Shown in pieces: positions 15,763-23,795 of a stretch of DNA of 64,000 nucleotides. The notes under the pieces were generated by a model that searched no databases, had not been told where the DNA came from, and saw only the letters and a program-made list of their open reading frames with translations. This DNA is from Streptomyces roseoverticillatus. GTDB lineage: Bacteria > Actinomycetota > Actinomycetes > Streptomycetales > Streptomycetaceae. The position numbers and the translations under genes are program-made. Location of the stretch: NCBI RefSeq assembly GCF_000719265.1, contig NZ_JOFL01000004.1:62001-126000 (forward strand), written 5' to 3'. Within the stretch, counting starts at the first letter, position 1. Each line of letters starts with the position of its first letter.

Positions 15763-17097
15763 TCACACGGGCCGGGCGGGCCTCCCCGCCGTCTCCACGA
15801 GCAGCCAGCCGGCCGCGCACATGAGGACGGTCACGGGGGCGGTGACGCGCACCGCCACGAGCACGGCGGAGTGCCCCTCCAGGAGCCCGCCGAAGCCCAC
15901 CATGGACAGCCCCAGCACGCCGAAGAGGGCGAGCGTGACGCCGAGCGCGGCGGCGGCCGCGGCGCCGCGGCGGGCGGCGGGCGTCCCCGCCGGAGCAGAC
16001 GCCGGCGGCTGCTCGGCCCTGCGGAAGACCGCGACGAGGAGCGCCGTGACGGCCGCCGCGGCCACGATGCGGACCGGGACCTGCAGCCACCAGGCCGCGC
16101 TCGCCGGCGCGGGCAGGGACACGTGCGCCGCGAGCATCGCCCCGTACACGCCCAGCATCGCCGTGAGATGCCACAGGAACGCCGTCATCGCGACGCCGTT
16201 CGCGGCGACGACCGTGCGCCAGACGCGGGGACGCGCCACCGCACGGGTCATGGGGCCGCGCAGCAGCTCGACCGCGCCGATCAGCCACATGCCGTGGCAG
16301 AGCAGGGCGGCGGTGGGCGGCGCCATGTTGCTGATCTTCTCGCCCGGCATGCCCACCATGGACAGCGGGTACGGGCCGAAGGCCACGAGGGCGACGGCTC
16401 CGGCGAGACCGGCCGCGGCGAGGACCGCGGGCCGGTGCAGGCGCCCGTCCGCGCGGAGGAAGCCCAGCTGGTGGACGGCCAGCCAGACGAAGGCGAAGTT
16501 GAGGAACTCCACGTACGGGACGCCGGCCGCGAAGCGCAGGACGTCGACGGCTGCCGCCGCGGCCGCCAGCGCGGCGAACGCGCCCCAGCCGTAGCGCTCG
16601 TGGAGGCGCAGGAGCGGCGGGGTGAAGGCCACCATGGCCAGGTAGATGCCGATGAACCAGAGCGGCTGGGCGACGAGCCGGGCGGCGACGTCCGTCAGGG
16701 CGCCGTTCCCACCGGCCAGTTGTACGGCGAGCGCGCCCGCGCCCCACACGGCGACGAACAGCATCGTGGGGCGGAGGAGACGCTGGAGGCGGGCGCGGAG
16801 GAACAGCGCGTAGGCGGGGGCGCCGGTGCGGCGGGTGAGCGAGCGGTACGACAGGGCGTGCGAGAAGCCGCCGACGAAGAAGAACACCGGCATGACTTGC
16901 AGGAACCAGGTCAGCAGCTGCAGCTTCGGCTCGACCGCGAGCAGATTGCCGACGGCGGGGCGGTGGCCGTCGTCCACGGTGACGGCGGCCATGAGCCAGT
17001 GCCCGAACACGACGGTCCCGAGGGACGCCACGCGCAACAGGTCGATGACGCGGTCCCGCGTCCCCGGCGCCGCCGCGGCCATCTCCCGCGCGCTCAT
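15763..17097 (-). CDS. Membrane acyltransferase (acyltransferase 3 family)
   Basis: 444 residues with about ten membrane helices. The N-terminal RVIDLLRVASLGTVVFGHWL carries the R-x10-H arrangement of OafA-type O-acyltransferases (conserved His in helix 1). Members transfer acetyl or other acyl groups to sugars, lipids or antibiotics at the membrane. I prefer ATG at 17097, which has GGGA six bases upstream; ATG at 17109 is four codons longer with a poor ribosome site. The open frame further upstream runs through the REP-like element at 17301-17335 and is not coding. The acceptor is unknown. Confidence 0.87.
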   Translation of the reverse strand: MSAREMAAAAPGTRDRVIDLLRVASLGTVVFGHWLMAAVTVDDGHRPAVGNLLAVEPKLQLLTWFLQVMPVFFFVGGFSHALSYRSLTRRTGAPAYALFLRARLQRLLRPTMLFVAVWGAGALAVQLAGGNGALTDVAARLVAQPLWFIGIYLAMVAFTPPLLRLHERYGWGAFAALAAAAAAVDVLRFAAGVPYVEFLNFAFVWLAVHQLGFLRADGRLHRPAVLAAAGLAGAVALVAFGPYPLSMVGMPGEKISNMAPPTAALLCHGMWLIGAVELLRGPMTRAVARPRVWRTVVAANGVAMTAFLWHLTAMLGVYGAMLAAHVSLPAPASAAWWLQVPVRIVAAAAVTALLVAVFRRAEQPPASAPAGTPAARRGAAAAAALGVTLALFGVLGLSMVGFGGLLEGHSAVLVAVRVTAPVTVLMCAAGWLLVETAGRPARPV

Positions 17098-17606
17098 CTT
17101 GATTCCCATACGCGCCACGATCGCCGCCGGGCCCGGCGGACCACCACTGCCGGGGTACTCAGATCGCACCTGAGTACGGGGGCGCGTGCGGGGCGGGGCC
17201 CGTTCCCGTTGCCGGGGGCCGGCAACACCCCCGCCGCGGCAGGAGGGCCCGACCGAGGCCGCATCCCCTTGCCGGGAGCCCGGCAACAACCCTCCGCCGC
17301 CTGGGGGCACCTCCCAGCGGTAGCTGGGGGAGATCAACCCCCGCGGCGCGCCCCGGCGGTGCCGAACCGGCCTGCAGGCGAGCTGGGCACCGCCGATCAG
17401 GTCCGTACGGGCAGGGCGCCGTCGCGGCGGAGGTGGACGGCCGGGGCCGTCAGGGCCTGTGCGGGCTCGGCCCTGCCCCCTTGCCGGGGGCCCGGCAACA
17501 ACCCTCCGCCGCCACGGCGATTAGCCACCGCGGCGCGCCCCGGCGGTGCCGAACGACCTATCCGGGGACGGAGCCCCGCCGGCCCGGCCCGTGCGGGCCG
17601 GTGCCG
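17098..17606. repeat. Repeat-rich intergenic region
   Basis: About 500 bases without a convincing gene between acyltransferase start and PBP stop. It contains three TTGCCGGG(A/G)GCCCGGCAAC-type palindromes (near 17210, 17272 and 17480), two CGGCGGTGCCGAAC copies (17353 and 17542) and the REP-like element at 17301-17335. The acyltransferase promoter must lie near 17110-17200; GTACTCAGATC...CTGAGTACG at 17155-17178 is an imperfect inverted repeat there. Confidence 0.7.
17301..17335 (-). repeat. REP-like palindromic element, copy 2 (reverse orientation)
   Basis: Reverse complement of the element at 4777-4810, including the GATCTCCCCC flank, the CCCAGC-TACC-GCTGGG stem and the AGGTGCCCCC tail, followed as in copy 1 by a GGCGGCGGAGG run. 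Confidence 0.85.
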
Positions 17607-19256
17607 TCAGGACGACCGCAGTACCGACGCCACGATCGGCCCCGCCGAGTCGCCGCCGTGGCCGCCCTGGGGGACGACCGCCGCCGCGGCGACGTCGCCG
17701 CGGTACGCGGTGAACCAGCCGTTCGGCTTGGGCTGGCCGTCGACCTCCGCGGAGCCGGTCTTCGCACCGGTGTCGGGGCCGAGCCCGGACATGGCGCGGG
17801 CGCCCGTGCCGGACGCGGCGGTGAGCCGCATCATGCCCCGCAGCTGCTCCGCGACGCCGCCCGGCAGGGCCCGCGGCGCCCGGGCGAGCGTCCGGTCGTC
17901 GAGGGACGGGTCGACGACGTAGGGCTGGTGGAAGGAGCCGGCCCGTACGGTCGCGGACATGGAGGCGACGTTGAGCGCGGACATCTGCACCTTGCCCTGC
18001 CCGATCATCGCCGCCGCCTTGCCCGCCCCGGACTCGGCGGGCACGCTGCCGTCGAACGTGGCGACGCCCGTCTTCCACTCCAGGCCGAGCCCGAAGACGT
18101 CCCGCGCCTCCGCGGCGAGCGCGCCGTCACCGACCTGCCCGGCGAGCGAGATGAAGGCGGTGTTGCAGGAGGCGGCGAAGTCCTGGGCGAAGGTCGCGCC
18201 GGGGTTCTCGCTCTCCTCCACGTTGTGGAAGCGCATGCCGTACGTGGCGTACTTCGGGCACGGCAGGGGCTTGCCGGGGGAGGCCTTGCCGGCTTCCAGG
18301 AGCATCGCCGACGTGATGATCTTCATGGTGGAGCCGGGCGCGGTCTGCCCCATGAGCGCGGTGTTGAACTCGGTCTTCTTGGAGTTGGCGACGGCGAGGA
18401 TCTCGCCGGTACTGGCCTTGAGGGCGACGACGGACGCGTCGTCGCGGAGGTTCACGGCCGCCTCGGCCGCCCGCTGGACCCCGGCGTCGAGCGTGGTCTT
18501 CAGCTGGGCGGGCTTGCCCTTGGAGACGACGTGCAGGGTCTTGGGGGCGGCGGCGCCGGCCCCGTCGGCGGTGGCACCCCCGGCCGCACCTTCCGGCACG
18601 GCCTGCACTTCGACGCCCGGCGCGCCGCCCGCCTTCTCCCCGAACCGCTTGCGCAGCTGCGGCAGGACGGAGGCGAGCGAGGGGTAGTCCTTGGCGTCGA
18701 GCTTCGTGCCGTTGCGGTCGAGCGCGTCGATCTGCGGCGGGGCCCCGGCGGTGGTCCGCAGGGTCTCGCCGCGGCCGAGCTGCGGGTGGACGACGGCGGG
18801 CTGCCAGTCGACGAGCGCCTGCCCGGTGCTGCGGCCGCGGACGACGTCGAGCGAGGAGTCGTACGTCCAGGTCGAGCGCTGTGCACCGTAGGAGACCTCG
18901 GCGCTCACGGAGAACGGCACCTTGGCGCCCTGGGGCGTGCCCGGCTTGAGGGACACCTTCTCCACGTGGGCGGCCTCGCGGTAGCCGCCGAGCGCGGTGG
19001 TCGCCGCGCCGGAGTTGTCGGTGAGGCCGGCGGCCTTGGCCGTGTCGCCGGACTCCCAGGCGGCGAGGAAGTCGTGCGCGGTCTTCTTGATCTCGTCCGC
19101 TGTCGGCGGCCCGGTTCTCAGCGGGGCGGGTTCCCCGTGCGCGCCTGTCGAGCCGTCACCCGCGACGGCGTCCACCAGGTTGTACGCGCCGAGGCCGGCC
19201 GCCCCCACGACCGCCGCCGCCACGACACCGATCGCGATCTTCGCGCCCTTGTGCAT
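17607..19256 (-). CDS. Penicillin-binding protein (transpeptidase with MecA-type N-terminal domain)
   Basis: 549 residues. A membrane anchor spans residues 6-28. An NTF2-like MecA_N domain lies at about 50-160, a linker at 160-240, and the transpeptidase domain at about 250-549 with Ser309-Thr-Met-Lys312, Ser363-Cys-Asn365 and Lys499-Thr-Gly501, so the catalytic set is complete. It cross-links peptidoglycan outside the membrane; the MecA-type N-terminal domain is shared with the PBP2a-like group. The start is ATG at 19256 with a near-ideal GGAGGGGGAA ribosome site. It is a single gene on the minus strand with a palindrome-containing promoter region just upstream. Confidence 0.92.
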   Translation of the reverse strand: MHKGAKIAIGVVAAAVVGAAGLGAYNLVDAVAGDGSTGAHGEPAPLRTGPPTADEIKKTAHDFLAAWESGDTAKAAGLTDNSGAATTALGGYREAAHVEKVSLKPGTPQGAKVPFSVSAEVSYGAQRSTWTYDSSLDVVRGRSTGQALVDWQPAVVHPQLGRGETLRTTAGAPPQIDALDRNGTKLDAKDYPSLASVLPQLRKRFGEKAGGAPGVEVQAVPEGAAGGATADGAGAAAPKTLHVVSKGKPAQLKTTLDAGVQRAAEAAVNLRDDASVVALKASTGEILAVANSKKTEFNTALMGQTAPGSTMKIITSAMLLEAGKASPGKPLPCPKYATYGMRFHNVEESENPGATFAQDFAASCNTAFISLAGQVGDGALAAEARDVFGLGLEWKTGVATFDGSVPAESGAGKAAAMIGQGKVQMSALNVASMSATVRAGSFHQPYVVDPSLDDRTLARAPRALPGGVAEQLRGMMRLTAASGTGARAMSGLGPDTGAKTGSAEVDGQPKPNGWFTAYRGDVAAAAVVPQGGHGGDSAGPIVASVLRSS

Positions 19257-19300
19257 GTGTGTTCCCCCTCCAGGTCCCAACCGGGCCTCCCCGCCCGACC

Positions 19301-19323
19301 GGTTTAATCATCCGATTAAAACC
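19301..19323. promoter_or_regulatory. AT-rich inverted repeat upstream of the PBP gene
   Basis: GGTTTAATC and GATTAAAACC face each other around ATCC, about 45 bases before the PBP start codon. AT-rich symmetry in so GC-rich a context suggests an operator or promoter element. It could also act as a weak terminator for the mannosyltransferase gene that ends at 19429. Confidence 0.5.
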
Positions 19324-19428
19324 TCTGTGTGGGCACTGTACGGGAAGGCCGGAGCGCGCAAGGGGGCTATGGCCGGAACCGATCCTTCAGGGGTATGGAA
19401 CCGCTCCTCCAGGGTTATTGAACTGCCG

Positions 19429-21189
19429 TCAGATCCACGAGTCGAACCACATGCGGTTCCGCCACGCCTCTATCGGGATCGCGTGGCCGGTGTAGATCGG
19501 CCAGAAGTAGATGAAGTTCCACGCGATCAGCAGCACCAGCGTGCCCGCCCCGACCGCGCCCGCCACCCGCCGCCGCTCCGAGGACCCCGGCGGCCCCAGG
19601 ACCGCGCCGATCATCATGGCCAGCGTCAGGCACAGAAACGGCAGGAACACCACCGCGTAGAAGACGAAGATGGTGCGCTCCTGCCACAGGAACCACGGCA
19701 GATAGCCGGCCGCGACCCCGCACAGCACCGCGCCCGCCCGCCAGTCGCGCCGCAGCGCCCACCGGTAGAGCAGGTACGCGAGCGCGAAGCACGCCGCCCA
19801 CCACAGCAGCGGGGTGCCCAGCGCGAGCACCTCGCGCGCGCACTTGTCCGTCGCGTCCACCGGGCAGCCGTCCTCGCCCGGCTTCGGCGACTCGTAGAAG
19901 TACGAGACCGGGCGCGCCTGGACGAGCCAGCTCCACGGGTTGGACTGGTACGTGTGCGGCGAGGAGAGCGTGGTGTTGAAGTTCCACACCTCCTGCTCGT
20001 ACTTCCACAGGCTGCGCAGCGGGTTGAGGACCCCGGAGAGGAAGCCGTCCGTGCCGTAGCCGCCGTCGTTCTCGGCCCAGTGCCGGTAGTAGCCGCTGTG
20101 CTGCCAGCCGTTCTTCTCGCTGTACGTGCCGCTGTTCGCGAACCAGCCGGTCCACGACGCCAGATAGACCGCGACCGCCACCGGCACCGTCGACAAGAAC
20201 GCCCACGGCACGTCGCGCCGCAGCGCCGACACGAACGGGCGGCGCGCGCCCGCCGTCCGCCGGGCCGCCGCGTCCCACAGGACGATCATCAGGCCGAACG
20301 CGGCCAGAAACACCACGCCGTTCCACTTCGTGGCACAGGCCAGGCCCAGGAACACGCCCGCCGCGATCCGCCACGGGCGCAGGCCCAGGCGCAGGCCGTC
20401 ACCGACCGCCTCGTCGGGGCACGCCACGCCGTCCGCGCCGACCGGCAGCGCGGCGGCCAGCCGGGCCCGCGAGCGGTCCCGGTCCACGAGGACGCAGCCG
20501 AACGCGGCCAGCACGAAGAACATCAGCACCGAGTCGAGCAGCGACGTGCGGCTCATGACGAAGTGCAGGCCGTCCACGGCCATCAGGGCGCCCGCGAGGC
20601 AGCCGAGGAACGTGGAGCGGAAGAGGCGGCGGCCGATGCGGCACAGCATCAGGACGGACAGCGTGCCGAGCAGCGCCACCATGAAGCGCCAGCCGACGGG
20701 GTTCAGCCCGAAGAGCCACTCGCCGAGGCCGATGACCCACTTGCCGACCGGCGGGTGCACCACGTACCCCGGGGCGTCCGGGACATCGGACCAGCCCCCG
20801 ATGACCTTGTCGTTGATGTCGTCCGGCCACTTCGCCTCGTAGCCGTACTTCCACAGCGCCCACGCGTCCTTGGCGTAATAGGTCTCGTCGAATATGACGG
20901 CCTTGGGGCTGCCGAGGTGCCAGAAGCGGAGGAGACCGGCGAAGAGGGTGACGAGCAGCGGGCCCGTCCAGCCCGACCAGCGGGCGAGCCGGCCGGCGGC
21001 CTCCGCCCGCACGCCCAGCAGTGACCACACGCGCGTCCCCGGCTCCGGGAACGGGGGTACGAGCCGCTCCCGCACGTCCGGCTGCGGCCTTGCCACGTAG
21101 CCGAACCGGCGGAGTCTGAGCTGCCACGGTGGCGGTTGCCCGGCTGCCGTCCGGCCTTGCGAGACGTGCGTCGCGGTGTCACTGGTCAC
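19429..21189 (-). CDS. pmt: Polyprenol-phosphate-mannose:protein O-mannosyltransferase (Pmt, GT39)
   Basis: 586 residues with about ten to twelve membrane segments. The first lumenal loop contains FDETYYAKDAW, the acidic DE motif characteristic of GT39 protein mannosyltransferases, and HPPVGKW follows. It transfers mannose from polyprenyl phosphate mannose to exported proteins at the membrane. In Streptomyces this modification is known to affect phage receptor function and antibiotic sensitivity. The start is GTG at 21189 (VTSDTATHVS); longer in-frame starts add Arg/Pro-rich sequence. It lies at the left of the rsmI-tatD-rpf core in opposite orientation. Confidence 0.92.
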   Translation of the reverse strand: MTSDTATHVSQGRTAAGQPPPWQLRLRRFGYVARPQPDVRERLVPPFPEPGTRVWSLLGVRAEAAGRLARWSGWTGPLLVTLFAGLLRFWHLGSPKAVIFDETYYAKDAWALWKYGYEAKWPDDINDKVIGGWSDVPDAPGYVVHPPVGKWVIGLGEWLFGLNPVGWRFMVALLGTLSVLMLCRIGRRLFRSTFLGCLAGALMAVDGLHFVMSRTSLLDSVLMFFVLAAFGCVLVDRDRSRARLAAALPVGADGVACPDEAVGDGLRLGLRPWRIAAGVFLGLACATKWNGVVFLAAFGLMIVLWDAAARRTAGARRPFVSALRRDVPWAFLSTVPVAVAVYLASWTGWFANSGTYSEKNGWQHSGYYRHWAENDGGYGTDGFLSGVLNPLRSLWKYEQEVWNFNTTLSSPHTYQSNPWSWLVQARPVSYFYESPKPGEDGCPVDATDKCAREVLALGTPLLWWAACFALAYLLYRWALRRDWRAGAVLCGVAAGYLPWFLWQERTIFVFYAVVFLPFLCLTLAMMIGAVLGPPGSSERRRVAGAVGAGTLVLLIAWNFIYFWPIYTGHAIPIEAWRNRMWFDSWI

Positions 21190-21226
21190 CGCGCCATCGT
21201 AGGGAACCAGTCTGTGGACCGGCGGA

Positions 21227-21604
21227 TCACCGCTCGGGCATGTTCGCCCGCATCGCCTCCTCGACGACGCGGAGCTCCGCCGTGGGGCTGAACTGGACGA
21301 CCTCGCTCCCGGCGGCGGCGAAGGGCACGTGCCCGCGGGGCAGGTAGAACGCGTCCCCCTCCTCGAAGACCTCCTCACGGCCCCCGTCGTCCGGGAACCG
21401 GTAGGTCAGCCGGCCCTTGAGGACGTAACCCCAGTGCGGGCAGCTGCAGGCGTCGCCGGGGAGGCCCCGGAAGAGGGCGGTGCCGTCGACGTCCTCGGTG
21501 AAGGTCACGAAGTCGACGGTGTACCCGTCGATGTCCTCGTGCCGGTCGACGACGGGCCCGTGCGTGCTGACCTGCGCGGCGTTGTCCCTGGAAACCTTGG
21601 CCAT
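21227..21604 (-). CDS. Cupin-domain protein
   Basis: 125 residues forming a single cupin barrel. Metal-binding-type residues are seen in CSCPHWGYVLKGRLTYRF (motif 1, with the usual glycine-rich turn) and in DAFYLPRGHVPF (motif 2). The usual three-His/one-Glu set is incomplete: one His lies in motif 1 and one in motif 2, so a metal-dependent reaction is uncertain. The start is ATG at 21604 with GGAAGGCGAGG upstream. It lies 37 bases from the pmt start codon on the same strand, so cotranscription is possible. No function can be assigned. Confidence 0.8.
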   Translation of the reverse strand: MAKVSRDNAAQVSTHGPVVDRHEDIDGYTVDFVTFTEDVDGTALFRGLPGDACSCPHWGYVLKGRLTYRFPDDGGREEVFEEGDAFYLPRGHVPFAAAGSEVVQFSPTAELRVVEEAMRANMPER

Positions 21605-22164
21605 CGCAAACCTCGCCTTCCTCCGGTGCGGTGGGGTGTGGTGCCTTGTGGTGTCGGTGCCGCTCCCGGTGCCGGTCCCGGTCCCGGCCCTTCCAGGGTC
21701 CGCTCTCCGTGCGCCTGGGGCACCCGGTGGGCCCGACCGCGTCGCCGGGCCCCGCCGTGGTGCCCCGTGCCGCCGGGCCGGCCGCTCGCGCGTGGTGGTT
21801 CCGGCACCGCCGGAAGCCGCCGTGGTGGTTGCTCGCTGTTGCGGCGGATTTTTCTTGCTTGCGGCAAGGAGGCGGTCCGCTGCCCGGTGCCGGGCAGACA
21901 CCTCCCGCCGCGATGGTGATCAGCCCCCGCCGGGGTCTTCGGCGGTGCCGGACCGGCTCTGCTTGCCTGCGGCAAGGAAGCAAGGCCGGCTTTACCTGTC
22001 GGCCGGGTGGCCGGACACGCAGTCTTGCCGCGGGCAAGGAACCCCCGCCCCGCCGGGCACGGCCCCCGCCGGAAGGCGGGGAGGAGCCGCCGCAGCGGGG
22101 GGCGCAACCCCCGTCGTCACGCGACCCGCGCCGGAGGCGCCCCCGCGCCTGGGAGGATGGGGGC
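21605..22164. repeat. Repeat-rich intergenic region with three CTTGC/GCAAG hairpins
   Basis: About 560 bases with no convincing gene. Three 15-base hairpins of the form CTTGC-N5-GCAAG lie at 21854-21868, 21962-21976 and 22024-22038. Between them are the interspersed repeat core (CCGCCGCGATGGTGATCAGC near 21908) and the related CGGCGGTGCCGGAC near 21939. A pyrimidine/GGTCCC simple repeat lies at 21660-21690. Confidence 0.7.
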
Positions 22165-23010
22165 GTGACTGGAACGCTCGTACTTGCTGGTACTCCCATC
22201 GGGGACGTCGCCGACGCCCCTCCCCGCCTCGCCGCCGAGCTCGCCGCCGCCGAGGTGATCGCCGCGGAGGACACGCGCCGGCTGCGCAGGCTGACCCAGG
22301 CGCTGGGCGTGCACACGACCGGCCGGGTCGTGTCGTACTTCGAGGGGAACGAGTCGGCCCGCACGCCCGAGCTGGTGGAGGCCCTGGCCGGCGGCGCCCG
22401 CGTGCTGCTGGTCACCGACGCCGGTATGCCGTCCGTCTCCGACCCGGGCTACCGCCTGGTCGCCGCCGCCGTGGAGCGGGACATCAAGGTCACGGCCGTG
22501 CCGGGCCCGTCCGCCGTGCTGACGGCGCTGGCCGTGAGCGGCCTGCCCGTGGACCGCTTCTGCTTCGAGGGCTTCCTGCCCCGCAAGGCCGGCGAGCGCC
22601 TCGCCCGCCTCCGCGACGTGGCCGCCGAGCGCCGCACGCTCGTCTACTTCGAGGCCCCGCACCGCCTGGACGACACCCTGGCCGCGATGGCGGAGGCCTT
22701 CGGCGCGGACCGCCGCGCCGCGGTCTGCCGCGAGCTGACGAAGACCTACGAGGAGGTCAAGCGGGGCCCGCTGCAGGACCTCGCGGCCTGGGCGGCCGAG
22801 GGCGTGCGCGGCGAGATCACGATCGTCGTGGAGGGCGCCCCCGAGCCCGGCCCCCAGGAGCTGGGCGCCGAGGAGCTCGTGCGCCGTGTGAGGGCGCGCG
22901 AGGAGGCCGGCGAGCGCCGCAAGGAGGCCATCGCGGCCGTGGCTGCGGATGCAGGCCTACCCAAGCGCGAGGTCTTCGATGCCGTCGTGGCAGCAAAGAA
23001 TGCGCCATAA
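22165..23010 (+). CDS. rsmI: 16S rRNA (cytidine1402-2'-O)-methyltransferase RsmI
   Basis: 281 residues of the tetrapyrrole-methylase fold. The N-terminal VLAGTPIGDVADAPPR, then AEDTRRLRRL, VTDAGMPSVSDPGYRLV and AVPGPSAVLTALAVSGLPVD are the RsmI block motifs, and a C-terminal helical tail with EEAGERRKEAIAAVAADAG follows. It methylates the ribose of C1402 in the ribosomal decoding centre using S-adenosylmethionine. The start is GTG at 22165 after GGGAGGATGGGGGC; the longer open frame through the repeats is not family-like. It shares strand and neighbourhood with rsmA, as is usual in actinobacteria. Confidence 0.94.
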   Translation: MTGTLVLAGTPIGDVADAPPRLAAELAAAEVIAAEDTRRLRRLTQALGVHTTGRVVSYFEGNESARTPELVEALAGGARVLLVTDAGMPSVSDPGYRLVAAAVERDIKVTAVPGPSAVLTALAVSGLPVDRFCFEGFLPRKAGERLARLRDVAAERRTLVYFEAPHRLDDTLAAMAEAFGADRRAAVCRELTKTYEEVKRGPLQDLAAWAAEGVRGEITIVVEGAPEPGPQELGAEELVRRVRAREEAGERRKEAIAAVAADAGLPKREVFDAVVAAKNAP

Positions 23011-23178
23011 CAGGGCCCATCGGAGAGTAAAGGGATAATCTGAAAAGCAAAGCTTAGGCCTGGCAGCCTGGGACTTTGGGCAGGTCCGCGCCAAGTTTGC
23101 CCCAATTCGGGGGATAGGCTGCTGCGCCGTCGCCGGGATGGGCGTTCCCTGGATGTGGGACGTCCGGTCCCGGAGAGA

Positions 23179-23195
23179 CTTGTCCTCAGGACAAG
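23179..23195 (+). promoter_or_regulatory. Short perfect hairpin/palindrome at a ribosome binding site
   Basis: CTTGTCC-TCA-GGACAAG, with 7-base perfect arms, ends directly at the GAGGAG Shine-Dalgarno of the gene at 23206. It could be an operator or an mRNA hairpin that affects ribosome access; no regulator is identified. Confidence 0.5.
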
Positions 23196-23205
23196 AGGAG
23201 CTGCC

Positions 23206-23754
23206 ATGAGCGAGATCGCAGGAACCTCGAACGGTGTCCACTCGATAGCCGGCGCGCAGCCGGTCCCCGAGCGCAGCACATTCGCCGCCGCACCCCCGGC
23301 CGTCGTGGAGACGGAGACGGTGCACGAGTCGTACTCGTTCGCCTGCATGCGGTGCGGTCACGGCTGGGAGCAGTCGTACGAGATCAAGCACCACACGGAC
23401 GCCGAGGGTCGGCCCTTCGTCATCTACTACGCGGACGGCGAGCGCGTGCCGTCCCCGCTGACCCGCCCCACCTGCGTGAACTGCGGTGAGCACGTCGTGC
23501 GCATCATGCGGTCCGGCCGCGTCTCACTGATCGCGGACGTCCTGCACCGCCCCGCCCACGAGGTCCCGGCCACCCAGCAGGCCCCCGCGGGCCCGCTCCA
23601 CGCCGGCGGCCCCGAGCCCTGGCACCGGCAGCGGTTCCCGCGCACCGAGCGGCCCGGGACGTCCGAGCAGCCCGGCGAGCCCGGGCAGGAACACCACTGG
23701 CACCTCTCGGACCTCCTCCACCCGGTCCGGGCGTACCGCGAGCACCACCGCTGA
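23206..23754 (+). CDS. Zinc-ribbon-like protein of unknown function
   Basis: 182 residues. Two CxxC knuckles (CMRCGH near residue 46 and CVNCGE near 87) flank a beta-rich segment and suggest a single zinc ribbon. The N-terminus is disordered and the C-terminus is Pro/Gly-rich, ending HHWHLSDLLHPVRAYREHHR. No enzymatic motif is seen. The start is ATG at 23206, with GAGGAG six bases upstream and a palindrome just before it. It lies between rsmI and tatD on the same strand. Orthologues appear usual at this position in Streptomyces (general knowledge), but the role is unknown. Confidence 0.8.
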   Translation: MSEIAGTSNGVHSIAGAQPVPERSTFAAAPPAVVETETVHESYSFACMRCGHGWEQSYEIKHHTDAEGRPFVIYYADGERVPSPLTRPTCVNCGEHVVRIMRSGRVSLIADVLHRPAHEVPATQQAPAGPLHAGGPEPWHRQRFPRTERPGTSEQPGEPGQEHHWHLSDLLHPVRAYREHHR

Positions 23755-23782
23755 TGGTCAGCTGACGGTCACGGGCGCTGCC

Positions 23783-23788
23783 TAGAAT
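23783..23788 (+). promoter_or_regulatory. -10 element of tatD, predicted leaderless transcript
   Basis: TAGAAT lies only seven bases before the tatD ATG (23796) and no Shine-Dalgarno is present, so transcription would begin at or next to the start codon. Leaderless genes are common in Streptomyces. Confidence 0.5.
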
Positions 23789-23795
23789 CGCTCGC

